Source: Microbispora amethystogenes (GTDB lineage Bacteria; Actinomycetota; Actinomycetes; Streptosporangiales; Streptosporangiaceae). From it: a stretch of DNA of 64,000 nt. A program made the translations under genes and the position numbers. The stretch spans positions 44,636-108,635 of the forward strand of contig NZ_BOOB01000049.1 in assembly GCF_016863015.1 (NCBI RefSeq), written 5' to 3'. Every line of letters begins with the position of its first letter. Position 1 is the first letter of the stretch. Under the pieces are notes generated by a model. It saw nothing but the letters and a program-made list of their open reading frames with translations, had not been told where the DNA came from and ran no database searches. Shown one piece after another: positions 33,201 through 41,920 of this stretch.

Positions 33201-36200
33201 AGCACGACCGGACCCGACGCCGGGAGCACGCCGGACGGGCCCGCGGAACGGCCCGGCGCCGCGGCCGTGCGCGCCTGGCTGGCCGACCGGCTGCCCGCCT
33301 ACATGATCCCCTCCCGCTACGCCTGGCTGGACGAGCTGCCGCTCAAGTCGCACGGCAAGGTGGACCGGTCGCGCCTGCCCGAGCCGGAGGCCGACGTCCC
33401 GGCGGCCGAGTACGTCGCCCCGGAGCCCGGCCCCGAGGAGGACGTGGCGGGCGTCTGGGCGGAGGTGCTGGAGGTCGAGCGGGTGGGCGCCCACGACGAC
33501 TTCTTCGCGCTGGGCGGCCACTCGCTGCTCGCGATGCGGGTCATCGCCCGGCTGCGCCGGGCGTACCCGGACCGGCCGGTCACCGTGCTCGACGTGTTCA
33601 AGCACCGCACCGTGCGCGAGCTGGCGCGGCTGCTCACCGCCGAGGGGGACGTGCCGCGCTCCCTGCTGCACCGGCTCACCCCCGCCCGGACCGTCACCAC
33701 CACCCTGGTCTGCGTGCCGTACGGCGGGGGCAGCGCGGTCGTCTACCAGCCGCTCGCCGACGCGCTGCCCGCCGACTGGGCGCTCTACTCGGTCGCCGTG
33801 CCGGGCCACGAACTGGGCGAGGAGTCCCGGCCGTTCGAGGAGGTCGTCCTCGGCTGCGTGGCCGAGATCGCCGAGATCATGGACCGCAACGGCGGCTCGC
33901 TCGTGCTGTACGGCCACTGCGGCCTCGGCGTCATGCTGTCCGCCGAGATCACCCGGAAGCTCGAAGCCGAGGGCCACGCCGTCGACGCGCTGTATCTCGG
34001 CGGCGTGTTCCCCTTCGCCCGGCCGGGCCGCGGCCTGAACTGGCTCGGGACGTTCTTCGACCGCCTCACCAGCGACCAGCAGCGGGTGAACGCCCTCACC
34101 GCCGCCGGGCTCGACGTGGAGGACCTCGGCCGGGACCAGGTCAAGCTCATCGTGCGCAACCGCCGCGAGGGCACCCGCGCCGCCGAGCGGTACTTCACCC
34201 GCATTTTCGAGGAGGGCGGCGGCCCGGCGCTGCGCGCGCCGGTGATCGCCGTGGTCGGCGAACGCGATCCGGCGGCCGAGTTCTACCAGGAACGTTACAA
34301 GGAGTGGCACTGCCTGTCAGATGAGACGGCGTGCGTCGTGCTCGACGAGGCCGGGCACTTCTTCCTCCGATACCGGAACACCGAGCTGGCCGACATCGTC
34401 ACCGGCGCCCACGCCGCCCTCGCCTCCGGGCGTACCGAGGGGATGGCACGGGACGAGAGCCGCACCTGGTGGCTGCAGGGCGTCTCGCGCCAGCCCGCCG
34501 GGCTTGCGGCAGGCGCAGGATCGAACGGCGCGGACGCCGTTCTCCAGGACGGCCCGACCGTCGCCGTGCGGAACGACACGGAAGGCGTCGGTTATGACGG
34601 CCTGACGGTCGCCGCGCGGAACGGCGCGGAAGGCCCCGGCCCCGACGGTCCGGAAGCCGCCGGTCAGGACGGCTTCGCAGGCACGACGCGGAACGGGCAG
34701 GCCGGGCATGCCGGGCAGAACGGGCGCGAGGCGCCGGCCGGTTCGGCGGAGGCACCGCCACGGGTCGGCCCGCCGCCCAGCATGCGCCGCTTCCTCGTCG
34801 TCGCGGCGGGCCAGCTCGTCTCGATCACCGGCTCCGCGCTGACCGAGTTCGCCATCCCGCTGTGGATCTATCTCACGACGGGGTCGCTGGCCAGGTTCGC
34901 GCTGTTCTCCGTGCTCGGCCTGCTGCCCGGCATGCTCGTCGCGCCCCTGGCCGGCGCCATCGTCGACCGGTTCGACCGGCGCAGGGTCATGCTCGCCGGC
35001 GACGTGGCGGCCGGCGGCACCCAGCTCGCGCTGGGAGTCCTGCTGTGGACCGGCAACCTGCAGGTCTGGCACATCTATCCGCTGCTGGTCTGCCTGTCGG
35101 TCGCGCTGACCTTCCAGCGGCTCGCGTACGGCTCCGCGATCCCGCAGCTCGTGCCGAAACGCTTCCTCGGGCACGCCAACGGCGTCGTCCAGATGGCCGC
35201 CGGCACCGCGCAGCTCATCGTGCCGCTGATCGCCGTCGGGCTGATGGCGGCGATCGGGCTGGAGGGCATCCTCGTCATCGACGTGGCGAGCTACGTCGTC
35301 GCCACCCTCACCCTCCTGCTGGTCCGCTTCCCGGCGACGATGGCGTGGAAGCGGCGGGAGAGCGTGCTCGCGGAGATGATGGGCGGCATCCGCCACTCCT
35401 GGGGCAACCGGGGCTTCCGCGCGATGCTGTTCTACTTCGCGGTGCTGAACGTCTTCCTGTCCCCGCTGTTCCTGATGATCTCGCCGCTGGTGCTGTCGTT
35501 CGCGTCGCTGGCGGAGGTCGGCCGGGTGTCGTTCGCGGGCGGTCTGGGCGCCTTCCTCGGCGGCCTCGCCATGGCCGCCTGGGGCGGGCCGCGCCGCCGG
35601 AGGCTGCACGGCGTGCTGGTGTCCACGCTCGCCCTGTCGGTGTTCTGCCTGCTGACCGGGCTGCGCCCGGACCTGTTCCCGATCGCCGCTGGCGCGTTCG
35701 GCATGTCGCTGTGCCTCACCCTGCTGAACGGCGTCTACGCCACGATCATCCAGGTCAAGGTGCCGCAGCGGTTCCACGGCCGGGTCATCGCGCTGAACAC
35801 GCTGGTCGCCTGGTCCACCCTGCCCATCGGGTTCGGCCTGGTCGCGCCGTACGGCGCGCAGGTCTTCGAGCCGCTGCTCGCCCCCGGCGGGCCGCTCGCC
35901 GGGACGGTGGGCGCGGTGCTCGGCACCGGGCCCGGGCGCGGGATCGGCTTCATGTACGCCTGCTTCGCCCTGGCGATCGCCGCCGTGGCGCTGGTCGGCA
36001 TGCGGATCGGGGTGCTGCGCCGGTTCGACGACGAGGTGCCCGACGCCCTGCCGGACGACGTCGTCGGCTACCAGGCCCTCACCCAGCGGATCGCGTCGGT
36101 CCGGGCGGCCGACGGGACGGACGGTGCGGGAGACGGCCCGCCCGCCCCGGGACAGGTGCTCGGCGCGGTCGCCCCAGTCGGGCCGGCCCCTGAGCCGGCG

Positions 36201-36263
36201 CGCGAGCCCGCCTCCGTACCCGCCTCCACGTCCGGCCGGGCACCCGAGAAGGAGCAGGTATGA
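30282..36263 (+). CDS. NRPS C-A-T-thioesterase fused to an MFS exporter
   Basis: 1993 residues. Condensation domain (about 37-480; MHHAVTDGWS with H163/H164/D168); adenylation domain (about 514-1000; YTSGTTGRPKG near 660; pocket read as D-F-T-K-L-G-H-V-G-K, closest to aspartate codes); carrier domain with LGGHS (Ser1081); alpha/beta-hydrolase thioesterase (about 1130-1390) whose GxSxG is GHCGLG, i.e. Cys1213 nucleophile, with Asp1329 and His1359; a repeat-containing linker (about 1400-1500); then a complete 11-12-helix major-facilitator transporter from Met1501 to about 1920. Likely the last module: it adds an acidic residue, releases the product and exports it. GTG start chosen at 30282 from the family N-terminus and GTGA coupling. 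Confidence 0.93.
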   Translation: MTRTGLSPAKQALLAQRLKAGKAARVTVPPRPAGTHPPLSHAQERLWFLEQYAPGTTAYTVAFAVRLEGGEIDEAALERALAEVARRHESLRTRFVTTDDGTPEIVLDDDPRVGFRVSGDAAAAHEIVQEELERPFDLANGPLVRVLLVRLAAREHVLLLTMHHAVTDGWSCDIVMEELLALHEAYRTGTEADLAAPPVQYGDYAVWERGRTHDDDIRYWRERLAGLPPLELPTDLPRPPEQGAAGAAHRFVLDRALADALTELGRANGATLYMTLLAAFEVLLARYSGQDDFAVGSPVSGRELPELERVVGLFINSLPMRADLSGDPAFTELLGRVRETALDAYAHQELPFDRLVGELGVERDVSRSPVFQVMFALQNYRSAPLRGQGLTLSAYPFEVTASRFDLGLYLMDLGDGLHGNLTYRTELFRPATVARLAECFENLLRSIVAAPDTRVSDLELLPEAERRRVLGFAGAPADLPAVGASGASPASPEPAPARQPEPTTARLHEWDAVRLHEVIAAQAARTPSATAVVCGGDALTYAELDAAADRLAGRLRALGARRDDRVAICLEQSTGLAVAVLGVLKSGAAYLPLDPEHPASRLGYVLADAGARLVITSADLLDRLPDDVTPVYLDDDHAPEPPAADDEETGTPGDLAYVIYTSGTTGRPKGVAVQHHEVLVYLAGVRERLGVEPASSFALLQSLAFDFGVTVFYLCLMTGGTLHLVPSRTAGPELAEIFRRTGIDYLKITPSHLATLLASASDATEPASGRLADGGSADLLPRKLLLLGGEAAPRGWAAELEATGRCRVVNHYGPTEATVGVTTYDVARLPAPDGPAEASVSLPIGSPLPGARAYVLDERLRPVPAGVPGEVYLGGDRLARGYLNRPGLTADRFVPDPYGPPGARMYRTGDLGRWTDSGDLEFLGRRDLQVKIRGYRVELGEIESVLTDHPDVAQAVVEPRGEQLVAYLVPAAGSTTGPDAGSTPDGPAERPGAAAVRAWLADRLPAYMIPSRYAWLDELPLKSHGKVDRSRLPEPEADVPAAEYVAPEPGPEEDVAGVWAEVLEVERVGAHDDFFALGGHSLLAMRVIARLRRAYPDRPVTVLDVFKHRTVRELARLLTAEGDVPRSLLHRLTPARTVTTTLVCVPYGGGSAVVYQPLADALPADWALYSVAVPGHELGEESRPFEEVVLGCVAEIAEIMDRNGGSLVLYGHCGLGVMLSAEITRKLEAEGHAVDALYLGGVFPFARPGRGLNWLGTFFDRLTSDQQRVNALTAAGLDVEDLGRDQVKLIVRNRREGTRAAERYFTRIFEEGGGPALRAPVIAVVGERDPAAEFYQERYKEWHCLSDETACVVLDEAGHFFLRYRNTELADIVTGAHAALASGRTEGMARDESRTWWLQGVSRQPAGLAAGAGSNGADAVLQDGPTVAVRNDTEGVGYDGLTVAARNGAEGPGPDGPEAAGQDGFAGTTRNGQAGHAGQNGREAPAGSAEAPPRVGPPPSMRRFLVVAAGQLVSITGSALTEFAIPLWIYLTTGSLARFALFSVLGLLPGMLVAPLAGAIVDRFDRRRVMLAGDVAAGGTQLALGVLLWTGNLQVWHIYPLLVCLSVALTFQRLAYGSAIPQLVPKRFLGHANGVVQMAAGTAQLIVPLIAVGLMAAIGLEGILVIDVASYVVATLTLLLVRFPATMAWKRRESVLAEMMGGIRHSWGNRGFRAMLFYFAVLNVFLSPLFLMISPLVLSFASLAEVGRVSFAGGLGAFLGGLAMAAWGGPRRRRLHGVLVSTLALSVFCLLTGLRPDLFPIAAGAFGMSLCLTLLNGVYATIIQVKVPQRFHGRVIALNTLVAWSTLPIGFGLVAPYGAQVFEPLLAPGGPLAGTVGAVLGTGPGRGIGFMYACFALAIAAVALVGMRIGVLRRFDDEVPDALPDDVVGYQALTQRIASVRAADGTDGAGDGPPAPGQVLGAVAPVGPAPEPAREPASVPASTSGRAPEKEQV

Positions 36264-37882
36264 CGCGCACGACGAGGACGCGGCGGATGCCCGCGCTCAC
36301 CGTGCCGGAGTTGCTGCGGCTGCGCGCCCAGCAGGAACCGGACGGCGTCGCGATGATCGTCGAGGGGCAGGGGACGCTCACCTTCGCGGAGTGGGAGCGC
36401 AGGTCGGCGGCGCTCGCCGCCGGGCTGGCGGAGAAGGGCGTCGCCCCGGGCGACAGGGTGGCGCTGCACTTCGGCAGCCGTGACTGGATCGACTTCGCCG
36501 TGGCGTTCTGCGGGGTGCTCGAAGCGGGCGCGGTGGCCGTGCCGATGTCTGACCGGCTGGCGCCGGCCGAGATCCGCTACATGGTCGGGCACTGCTCGGC
36601 GGCGGCGGTGCTGCTCGGCCGGGACCTCGCTCTCCCGCCGGCCCGTACGGACGAGTCGCAAGCTCCGGCGGCGCCGGAGCCGTGGACCGCGACCCCGGCG
36701 GAGCTCGAATCCGTCGCCGCGCCCGGCTCGCGCCCGGCCGCGCCGCCGGTGCGGCCCGGCGACCTGGCGCAGATCCTCTACACCTCGGGCACGACCGGGC
36801 GGCCCAAGGGAGTCGGCGCGAGCCACGCCAACCTGGCCTACGGGTGCGTGACACAGCCCCGGCACCGCAGGTTCGCCCACTCGCGGCACCTGCTGCACGC
36901 CTTTCCGATCGGCACCAACGCCGGCCAGACGATGCTGATCAACGCGCTGGACGCCCGGCCCACCGTGCTGACCCCCGCGCGGTTCACCCCCGGCAGGTTC
37001 GCCCGGCTCATCGAGACCTACCGCCCCGGCACCGTGTTCCTGGTGCCCTCCATGGCGGTCGAACTCCTCGACGCGGGGCTGCACGAGCGGCACGACATGT
37101 CCGGCGTGGTGCTGCTGGGCTCGGCGGCGGCGGCGCTGCCCCCCGCCCTGGCGGAGCGGCTGGCGGCGGCGTTCCCAAACGCGACGGTGACGAACTACTA
37201 CACGTCCACCGAGGCCGCCCCCGCCCAGACCATCATGATCTACGACCGGGCCCGCCCGGCCGCGCTGGGGCGGCCCGCGTTCGACGGGTCGCTGCGCATC
37301 GCCGACGAGGAGGGCAACCCGCTCCCGCCCGGGGAGACCGGCGAGGTGTGGATGCGGTCGCCCGCCGCCAGCAGGTCCTACTACGGCGACGAGGAGGCCA
37401 GCGCCCGCGCGTTCCGCGACGGCTGGGTGCGGATGGGCGACGTCGGATACGTGGACGCCGACGGCTACCTCTACCTCGTCGACCGGGAGAGCGACGTGGT
37501 CAAGACCGGCGCGTACAAGGTGTCCACGCTGCAGGTCGAGGCGGCGCTGTACGAGCACCCGGAGATCGCCGAGGCGGCCGTCTTCGGCCTCCCGCACCCG
37601 GTGCTCGGCTCCGTGCTGGGCGCCGCGGTCGTGGCCAGATCGGGCCCCGCGTCGGTCGCCGGGCCGGGCTCGGTGTCGGTTTCGGGGCGGGTTCCGGGGC
37701 CGGGGCAGGGGTTGTCGGCGAGCGAGGTACGCGCCTTCCTGATGGACCGGCTGGCCTGGCACGAGCTGCCCGAACGCATCCTCGTGGTCGACGACCTGCC
37801 CAGGAACCAGTCAGGAAAGGTCATCAAGAAGGAACTGCTCACGTTGCTGGGCGACTCCATGATCAGCAAAGAAGGCGAGTGA
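36260..37882 (+). CDS. Stand-alone acyl/aryl adenylating ligase
   Basis: 540-residue ANL enzyme: P-loop LYTSGTTGRPKGV (about 173-186), YYTSTEA motif, VDRESDVVKTGAYKV hinge and catalytic Lys in NQSGKVIKKE near the end. It resembles carboxylate-CoA ligases more than amino acid A domains, and carries no carrier domain. A Gly/Ser/Pro insertion (about 455-485) precedes the C-terminal lid. ATGA overlap with the preceding gene. Inferred role: activate a carboxylic starter acid and load it on the free carrier protein encoded at 39452. Confidence 0.85.
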   Translation: MTRTTRTRRMPALTVPELLRLRAQQEPDGVAMIVEGQGTLTFAEWERRSAALAAGLAEKGVAPGDRVALHFGSRDWIDFAVAFCGVLEAGAVAVPMSDRLAPAEIRYMVGHCSAAAVLLGRDLALPPARTDESQAPAAPEPWTATPAELESVAAPGSRPAAPPVRPGDLAQILYTSGTTGRPKGVGASHANLAYGCVTQPRHRRFAHSRHLLHAFPIGTNAGQTMLINALDARPTVLTPARFTPGRFARLIETYRPGTVFLVPSMAVELLDAGLHERHDMSGVVLLGSAAAALPPALAERLAAAFPNATVTNYYTSTEAAPAQTIMIYDRARPAALGRPAFDGSLRIADEEGNPLPPGETGEVWMRSPAASRSYYGDEEASARAFRDGWVRMGDVGYVDADGYLYLVDRESDVVKTGAYKVSTLQVEAALYEHPEIAEAAVFGLPHPVLGSVLGAAVVARSGPASVAGPGSVSVSGRVPGPGQGLSASEVRAFLMDRLAWHELPERILVVDDLPRNQSGKVIKKELLTLLGDSMISKEGE

Positions 37883-37883
37883 G

Positions 37884-39458
37884 ATGTCACCGACGCTCAC
37901 GGGCGAGGGGGAGCAGGCGTCCCTCGCGCAGCACGGCATGTGGGTAACGGAGCGGATGGGCTGCGGCGGTCAGGTGTACCACATGCCGCTCGCCATCCAC
38001 TTCGACGGCCCTCTCGACGCGGACCGGCTGCTGGCCGCCTGCCACGACGTGGTCCGCGCGCATCCCCAGCTGGCCACGGCCCTGGCGGAGCGGGACGCCG
38101 TGCTGCGCCCCGCCCTGGCCGCCGTGCCGCCGCCGATCGGGTTCGAGGACGCCACCGGGCGTGAGGCGGGCGAGCTGGTCGACCGTGAGGCGTCCCTCGA
38201 CCTGGACCTGGGGACCGGCCCGACGGCCCGGTTCAGGCTCTTCCGGCTCGCGCCGGAGCGGCACCTCCTGGTCGTCGTCGCCCACCACGCGGTCTTCGAC
38301 GGCATGTCGAAGGATCTCCTGGTGCGCGGCCTGGCCGACGCCTACGCCGGGCTGCCGCTGCCGGTCCTTCCCCTGACGTACGGCGAGGCCGTCGATCGGG
38401 AGAACACCCGGGTGGCCGAGCTGCTCGACGAGGCCGCCGCGTTCTGGCGGGACCGCTGGCAGGACCGGCAGGACCTGCGGCTTCCCGGGCTGACGGGGGT
38501 CTCGACGCGGGCCGCCGCGGGCGAGGCCGTCGACTTCGCCCTTCCCGCCGGGCTCGCCGTCGCCGCCGACAAGATGGGCGTCACCCGGTTCGAGCTGGTG
38601 CTCACCGCCGTCCACACCCTGCTCGCCGCGTACGGCAACGAGGACGCGGCGGTGTCGGTGGACCTGTCGACCAGGACCGAGGAGACGCGGGGCCACATCG
38701 GCCTCTTCGTGAACGAGCTGCCGGTGCGGGCCGGAGCCCCGAGCGGGACGTTCGCCGACTTCGCCCGGTCGGTGCGTGGCGAGCTGCGGGCCGTCTACCG
38801 GTTCCGGCAGGTGCCGCTCGCCCGCGCGGTCGGCGGCGTGAGCCCGCGCACCGCGCTGACGCCGGTCTCGGTCAGCTACCGCGGGCGCGACGGGAGCGCG
38901 CCGGAGTTTCCCGGGGTGGCGGCGACGGTCGACTGGATGTCGTTCAACCACCAGGTGCGCGGCACGCTGCACCTGCAGGTGGTCGACGCGCCCGACGGCA
39001 TCACGGGCCGCCTGCAGTTCAACCTGGCGATCCTGAGCCGCTCCGGCTGCGAGTCCCTCGTCGGGCACCTGCTCGCCCTCCTGGAGGCGGTGGCCACCGC
39101 CCCCGACACCGACCTCTCCCACCTGCCGCTGCCGGCTCCGGTCGAGTCCTCGTCCGTACCGACGGAGGCGGGGCGGAGCGGAACGGACCCGGCCGCGGCG
39201 CCACGCACCGGTGAGGCGGACGCCACGCCCTACCTGACGGAGGTCGCGGAGATCTGGAGCGAGGTGTTCAAACGGCCCGACATCGGGCCGGACGAGGACC
39301 TGTTCGACCTCGGCGGGCACTCGCTGACGATCGTCGAGATCATCGCGAAGGTGCGCGAGCGGATGGACGTGGAGCTGTCCTTCGACCTGTTCTTCGACGA
39401 GCCGACGATCGCGGGGGTCGCCGCGGAGGTCGCCCTCCTCCGGGAGGAGGCATGCTGA
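37884..39458 (+). CDS. NRPS C-T didomain protein
   Basis: 524 residues: condensation domain with AHHAVFDGMS (H134, H135, D139), then a carrier domain with LGGHS (Ser480). No adenylation domain, so its carrier must be charged in trans or receive a passing intermediate. It starts two bases after the ligase stop. It could join the ligase-activated acid to the first amino acid. Confidence 0.88.
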   Translation: MSPTLTGEGEQASLAQHGMWVTERMGCGGQVYHMPLAIHFDGPLDADRLLAACHDVVRAHPQLATALAERDAVLRPALAAVPPPIGFEDATGREAGELVDREASLDLDLGTGPTARFRLFRLAPERHLLVVVAHHAVFDGMSKDLLVRGLADAYAGLPLPVLPLTYGEAVDRENTRVAELLDEAAAFWRDRWQDRQDLRLPGLTGVSTRAAAGEAVDFALPAGLAVAADKMGVTRFELVLTAVHTLLAAYGNEDAAVSVDLSTRTEETRGHIGLFVNELPVRAGAPSGTFADFARSVRGELRAVYRFRQVPLARAVGGVSPRTALTPVSVSYRGRDGSAPEFPGVAATVDWMSFNHQVRGTLHLQVVDAPDGITGRLQFNLAILSRSGCESLVGHLLALLEAVATAPDTDLSHLPLPAPVESSSVPTEAGRSGTDPAAAPRTGEADATPYLTEVAEIWSEVFKRPDIGPDEDLFDLGGHSLTIVEIIAKVRERMDVELSFDLFFDEPTIAGVAAEVALLREEAC

Positions 39459-39739
39459 GGGAACGCCTCGCAGAGCTGGTGTCCAAGGCGAGCGGCGGCG
39501 ACCTGGCCGCCGCCGACGTGCTGGCGGCCGACTGCAGCCTGCCCGCGCTCGGCCTCAACTCGCTCGCCTACCTCCGGCTGATCGACATGGTGGAGACCGA
39601 GTTCGGCTGCGACGTCGACCTGGACGGCGGCTACCTCGACACACTCGACGGCCTGGCCGGGCACGTCGCCGCGCACACCGGCGCCGGCGGCGACCGCGGC
39701 GGGCACGACGACGAGCACTCCGGCGGGCAGCGGAGGTGA
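39452..39739 (+). CDS. Acyl carrier protein
   Basis: 95-residue carrier with the attachment motif LGLNSLAYLRLIDMVE (Ser37 for phosphopantetheine; Asn replaces the usual Asp). The acidic C-terminal tail (GGDRGGHDDEHSGG) is disordered. Overlaps the C-T gene by 7 bases at its start and the next gene (GTGA) at its end. More like an ACP than a peptidyl carrier, so it fits as acceptor for the ligase product or for a two-carbon unit from the E1/E2 system. Confidence 0.85.
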   Translation: MLRERLAELVSKASGGDLAAADVLAADCSLPALGLNSLAYLRLIDMVETEFGCDVDLDGGYLDTLDGLAGHVAAHTGAGGDRGGHDDEHSGGQRR

Positions 39740-41736
39740 CCGGCAGCCCGCCCGCGCCGCAGGCGCCCGGCCTCACCGCGCTGCCGCCCCGCACCGTGGA
39801 GTTCCGCGGCGCGCGGGGCGGGCAGGCCGCGCTGACCTGGGGGCAGCAGGGCATCTGGCGCTCCACCCAGTGGCTGGACGACGGCGATCCCTACTTCAAC
39901 CTGGCCTGGACCCTGCCGGTGACCGGCGCCGCCGACCTCGACGCCGTGCTGCGCGCCGTCGGACGCCTCCTTGAGCGGCACGAGACGCTGCGCACGGCGT
40001 ACGTCCGGGAGGACGCACGCCCCGGGACCGGCACTCGGGCGGGCGCGGGGACCCGCGTGGAGGCGGTCACCGAGGGCACAGAGGCGAGCACTGAGGCGAG
40101 CACTGAGGCGAGCACTGAGGCGAGCACTGGGGCGGGTGCCGGAGAGAGCACCGAGGTGGTCGCCGGGGAGAACACGGAGACGGGTGCCGGGGAGGGGACC
40201 GTCCAGCGGGTGAGGCGGGAAGGCCGGCTCACCGTGGGCGTGTACGAGGCGGCGGCGAAGCCGATGACCGCGGCCAAGGCGCTGGCCGCCGAACTGGCCG
40301 CGACCGGATTCGACTACGCGGCCGAGTTGCCGGTCCGGTGCGCGGTGGTCTGCCTGAGGGGCCGGCCGCGCGCGCTGGCCCTCGCGCTGTCCCACCTCGC
40401 GCTCGACGGCTGGTCGCTGAACATGGTGGCCGCGGAGTGGCCGCGGCTCGTCGCCGGGGAGGACCTGCCCGCCCCCGAGTGGCAGCCGCTCGACCAGGCC
40501 GCCTTCGAGCGGTCGGACCCGCCGCCCGGCGCGCAGGCGCTGCGCCACTGGCGGAGCGGTCTGGCGTCCGCGCCACGCTCGATGTTCGACTTTCCCGAGC
40601 GGGAGCCGGAGGAGCCGCGCTTCGTCCGCTACGGGATGGACTCCCCGGCCGCGGCCGTCGCCGCCGAGGCGCTGGCCGCCCGGCACGGAGTGACGACCTC
40701 CAGCGTGCTCACGGTCGCGAGCGCCGCCCTGCTGGCCGCCGTCACCGGGCACTCCACCGCCGCGCTGCAGCTCATCGTGTCGAACCGGCACCACCTCCGT
40801 ACGGGGGCGATGGCCGGGCCGGCTGCGCAGGACGGCCTCTGCGTCATCGACCTCGGCGCCGGTGATCAGAGGCTCGGTGATCAGAGGCTCGGCGATCAGG
40901 GGACCGGTGATCAGGGGGCCTTCACCTTCGCCGAGGCGCTGGGGCCGGGACACCGCAGGACCCTGGCGACCTACCGGAACGGGCACTACGACCCCTCGCT
41001 CGTGCTCGCCGCCCGGGACGCGGAGGCGTGGCACCGCGGCGCCGACATCGACCTGGACGCGTTCTTCAACGACGTCCGGCAGGGCGGCCGCTGGTCGGGC
41101 CTCCCGGACGTCGACCCCGGTGACGCCGGGGCGCTGGCCGCCCTGCGGGGCCGGACCAGGACGTTCTTCGTCGGCGCCTACTCGAAGGTCAAGGCGAAGA
41201 TCTTCTTCGCGACCGGTCCGGCGCCCTCCACCTGCGAGTTCTTCGTGCTGGTGGACACGGCGTTCCTGCCCGGGCGGGTCGCCGAGCGGATGCTCGGCGG
41301 CCTGGAGGAGCTGCTGGTCCGGGCGGTCTCGGCCGACGTGCCGCTGGACCGGATCGCCGAGATCGCCGGCCTCGACCCGGTGCGGCGGCCGGCCGGATGG
41401 ACGCGGGTCGGCCCCGACTGGGTGAGCCTGCCGGAGACCGAGGCGCTGCTGCGCCGGGTCTGCGGGGGTCCGGCCGCGGTCGTGCTGGAGCCCGGCGACG
41501 ACGGGGCGGACCGGCTGACCGGCTATCTGGTGGCGCGTCCCGGGCTGGACACGCCCGACTCCGTCCACGCCGCCGTGATGCGGGCCGCGGCCGGTCGCAC
41601 CGACGTGCTCGCCCCCCGGCACTACGTGCTGTGCCCGGCGCCGCCGGCCGGCCCCTCCGGCTGGCCGGACTGCCCCCGTCTGATCGAGGGCGGCGGCCGG
41701 GTCCCCTCTTCCGTAATGACTGCCTTGGGAAGGTGA
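39736..41736 (+). CDS. Degenerate condensation-domain protein with A-lid-like tail
   Basis: 666 residues. Condensation fold with SHLALDGWS (S219, H220, D224): the first His of HHxxxDG is Ser, the second, catalytic His is retained. Two in-frame repeat inserts interrupt it (EAST x4 near 117-132; GDQRL/GDQG near 376-395). Residues about 570-660 ([18 protein letters not shown]) resemble the C-terminal lid of an adenylation domain but the GK motif with the catalytic Lys is gone. It may be a scaffold, a modifying C domain (cyclisation, ester or dehydration chemistry), or in decline. GTG start at 39736 overlaps the ACP stop. Confidence 0.78.
   Translation: MTGSPPAPQAPGLTALPPRTVEFRGARGGQAALTWGQQGIWRSTQWLDDGDPYFNLAWTLPVTGAADLDAVLRAVGRLLERHETLRTAYVREDARPGTGTRAGAGTRVEAVTEGTEASTEASTEASTEASTGAGAGESTEVVAGENTETGAGEGTVQRVRREGRLTVGVYEAAAKPMTAAKALAAELAATGFDYAAELPVRCAVVCLRGRPRALALALSHLALDGWSLNMVAAEWPRLVAGEDLPAPEWQPLDQAAFERSDPPPGAQALRHWRSGLASAPRSMFDFPEREPEEPRFVRYGMDSPAAAVAAEALAARHGVTTSSVLTVASAALLAAVTGHSTAALQLIVSNRHHLRTGAMAGPAAQDGLCVIDLGAGDQRLGDQRLGDQGTGDQGAFTFAEALGPGHRRTLATYRNGHYDPSLVLAARDAEAWHRGADIDLDAFFNDVRQGGRWSGLPDVDPGDAGALAALRGRTRTFFVGAYSKVKAKIFFATGPAPSTCEFFVLVDTAFLPGRVAERMLGGLEELLVRAVSADVPLDRIAEIAGLDPVRRPAGWTRVGPDWVSLPETEALLRRVCGGPAAVVLEPGDDGADRLTGYLVARPGLDTPDSVHAAVMRAAAGRTDVLAPRHYVLCPAPPAGPSGWPDCPRLIEGGGRVPSSVMTALGR
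40081..40128 (+). repeat. 12-bp minisatellite, four copies, in frame
   Basis: GAGGCGAGCACT four times without change, coding Glu-Ala-Ser-Thr repeats inside the condensation-like protein. Multiple of three, so copy-number changes stay in frame. Confidence 0.9.
40861..40920 (+). repeat. 15-bp minisatellite, four copies, in frame
   Basis: GGTGATCAGAGGCTC twice exactly, then two diverged copies (GGCGATCAGGGGACC and GGTGATCAGGGGGCC), coding Gly-Asp-Gln repeats in a surface loop of the same protein. Confidence 0.88.
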
Positions 41737-41737
41737 A

Positions 41738-41920
41738 ATGACCGAATCCTCGATGCTCGTGGTCGTCAACGACGAGGAGCAGTATTCGGTGTGGTGGAGC
41801 GACCGCGAGCCGCCCGCCGGGTGGCGGCCCACCGGCTTCACCGGCAGCCGGCAGGAATGCCTGGACCACATCGAGACGGTGTGGACCGACATGCGCCCGC
41901 TGAGCGTACGCGGCGGATGA
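41738..41920 (+). CDS. MbtH-like protein
   Basis: 60-residue NRPS partner that binds and activates or solubilises adenylation domains. All signature parts are present: [19 protein letters not shown] and [11 protein letters not shown]. One base after the preceding stop; its own stop overlaps the next start (ATGA). Confidence 0.97.
   Translation: MTESSMLVVVNDEEQYSVWWSDREPPAGWRPTGFTGSRQECLDHIETVWTDMRPLSVRGG

Noticed and set aside
40081..40920. Regular direct repeats as a CRISPR array
   Set aside because: Units are 12 and 15 bp, contiguous without spacers and in coding frame; no cas genes in the window.
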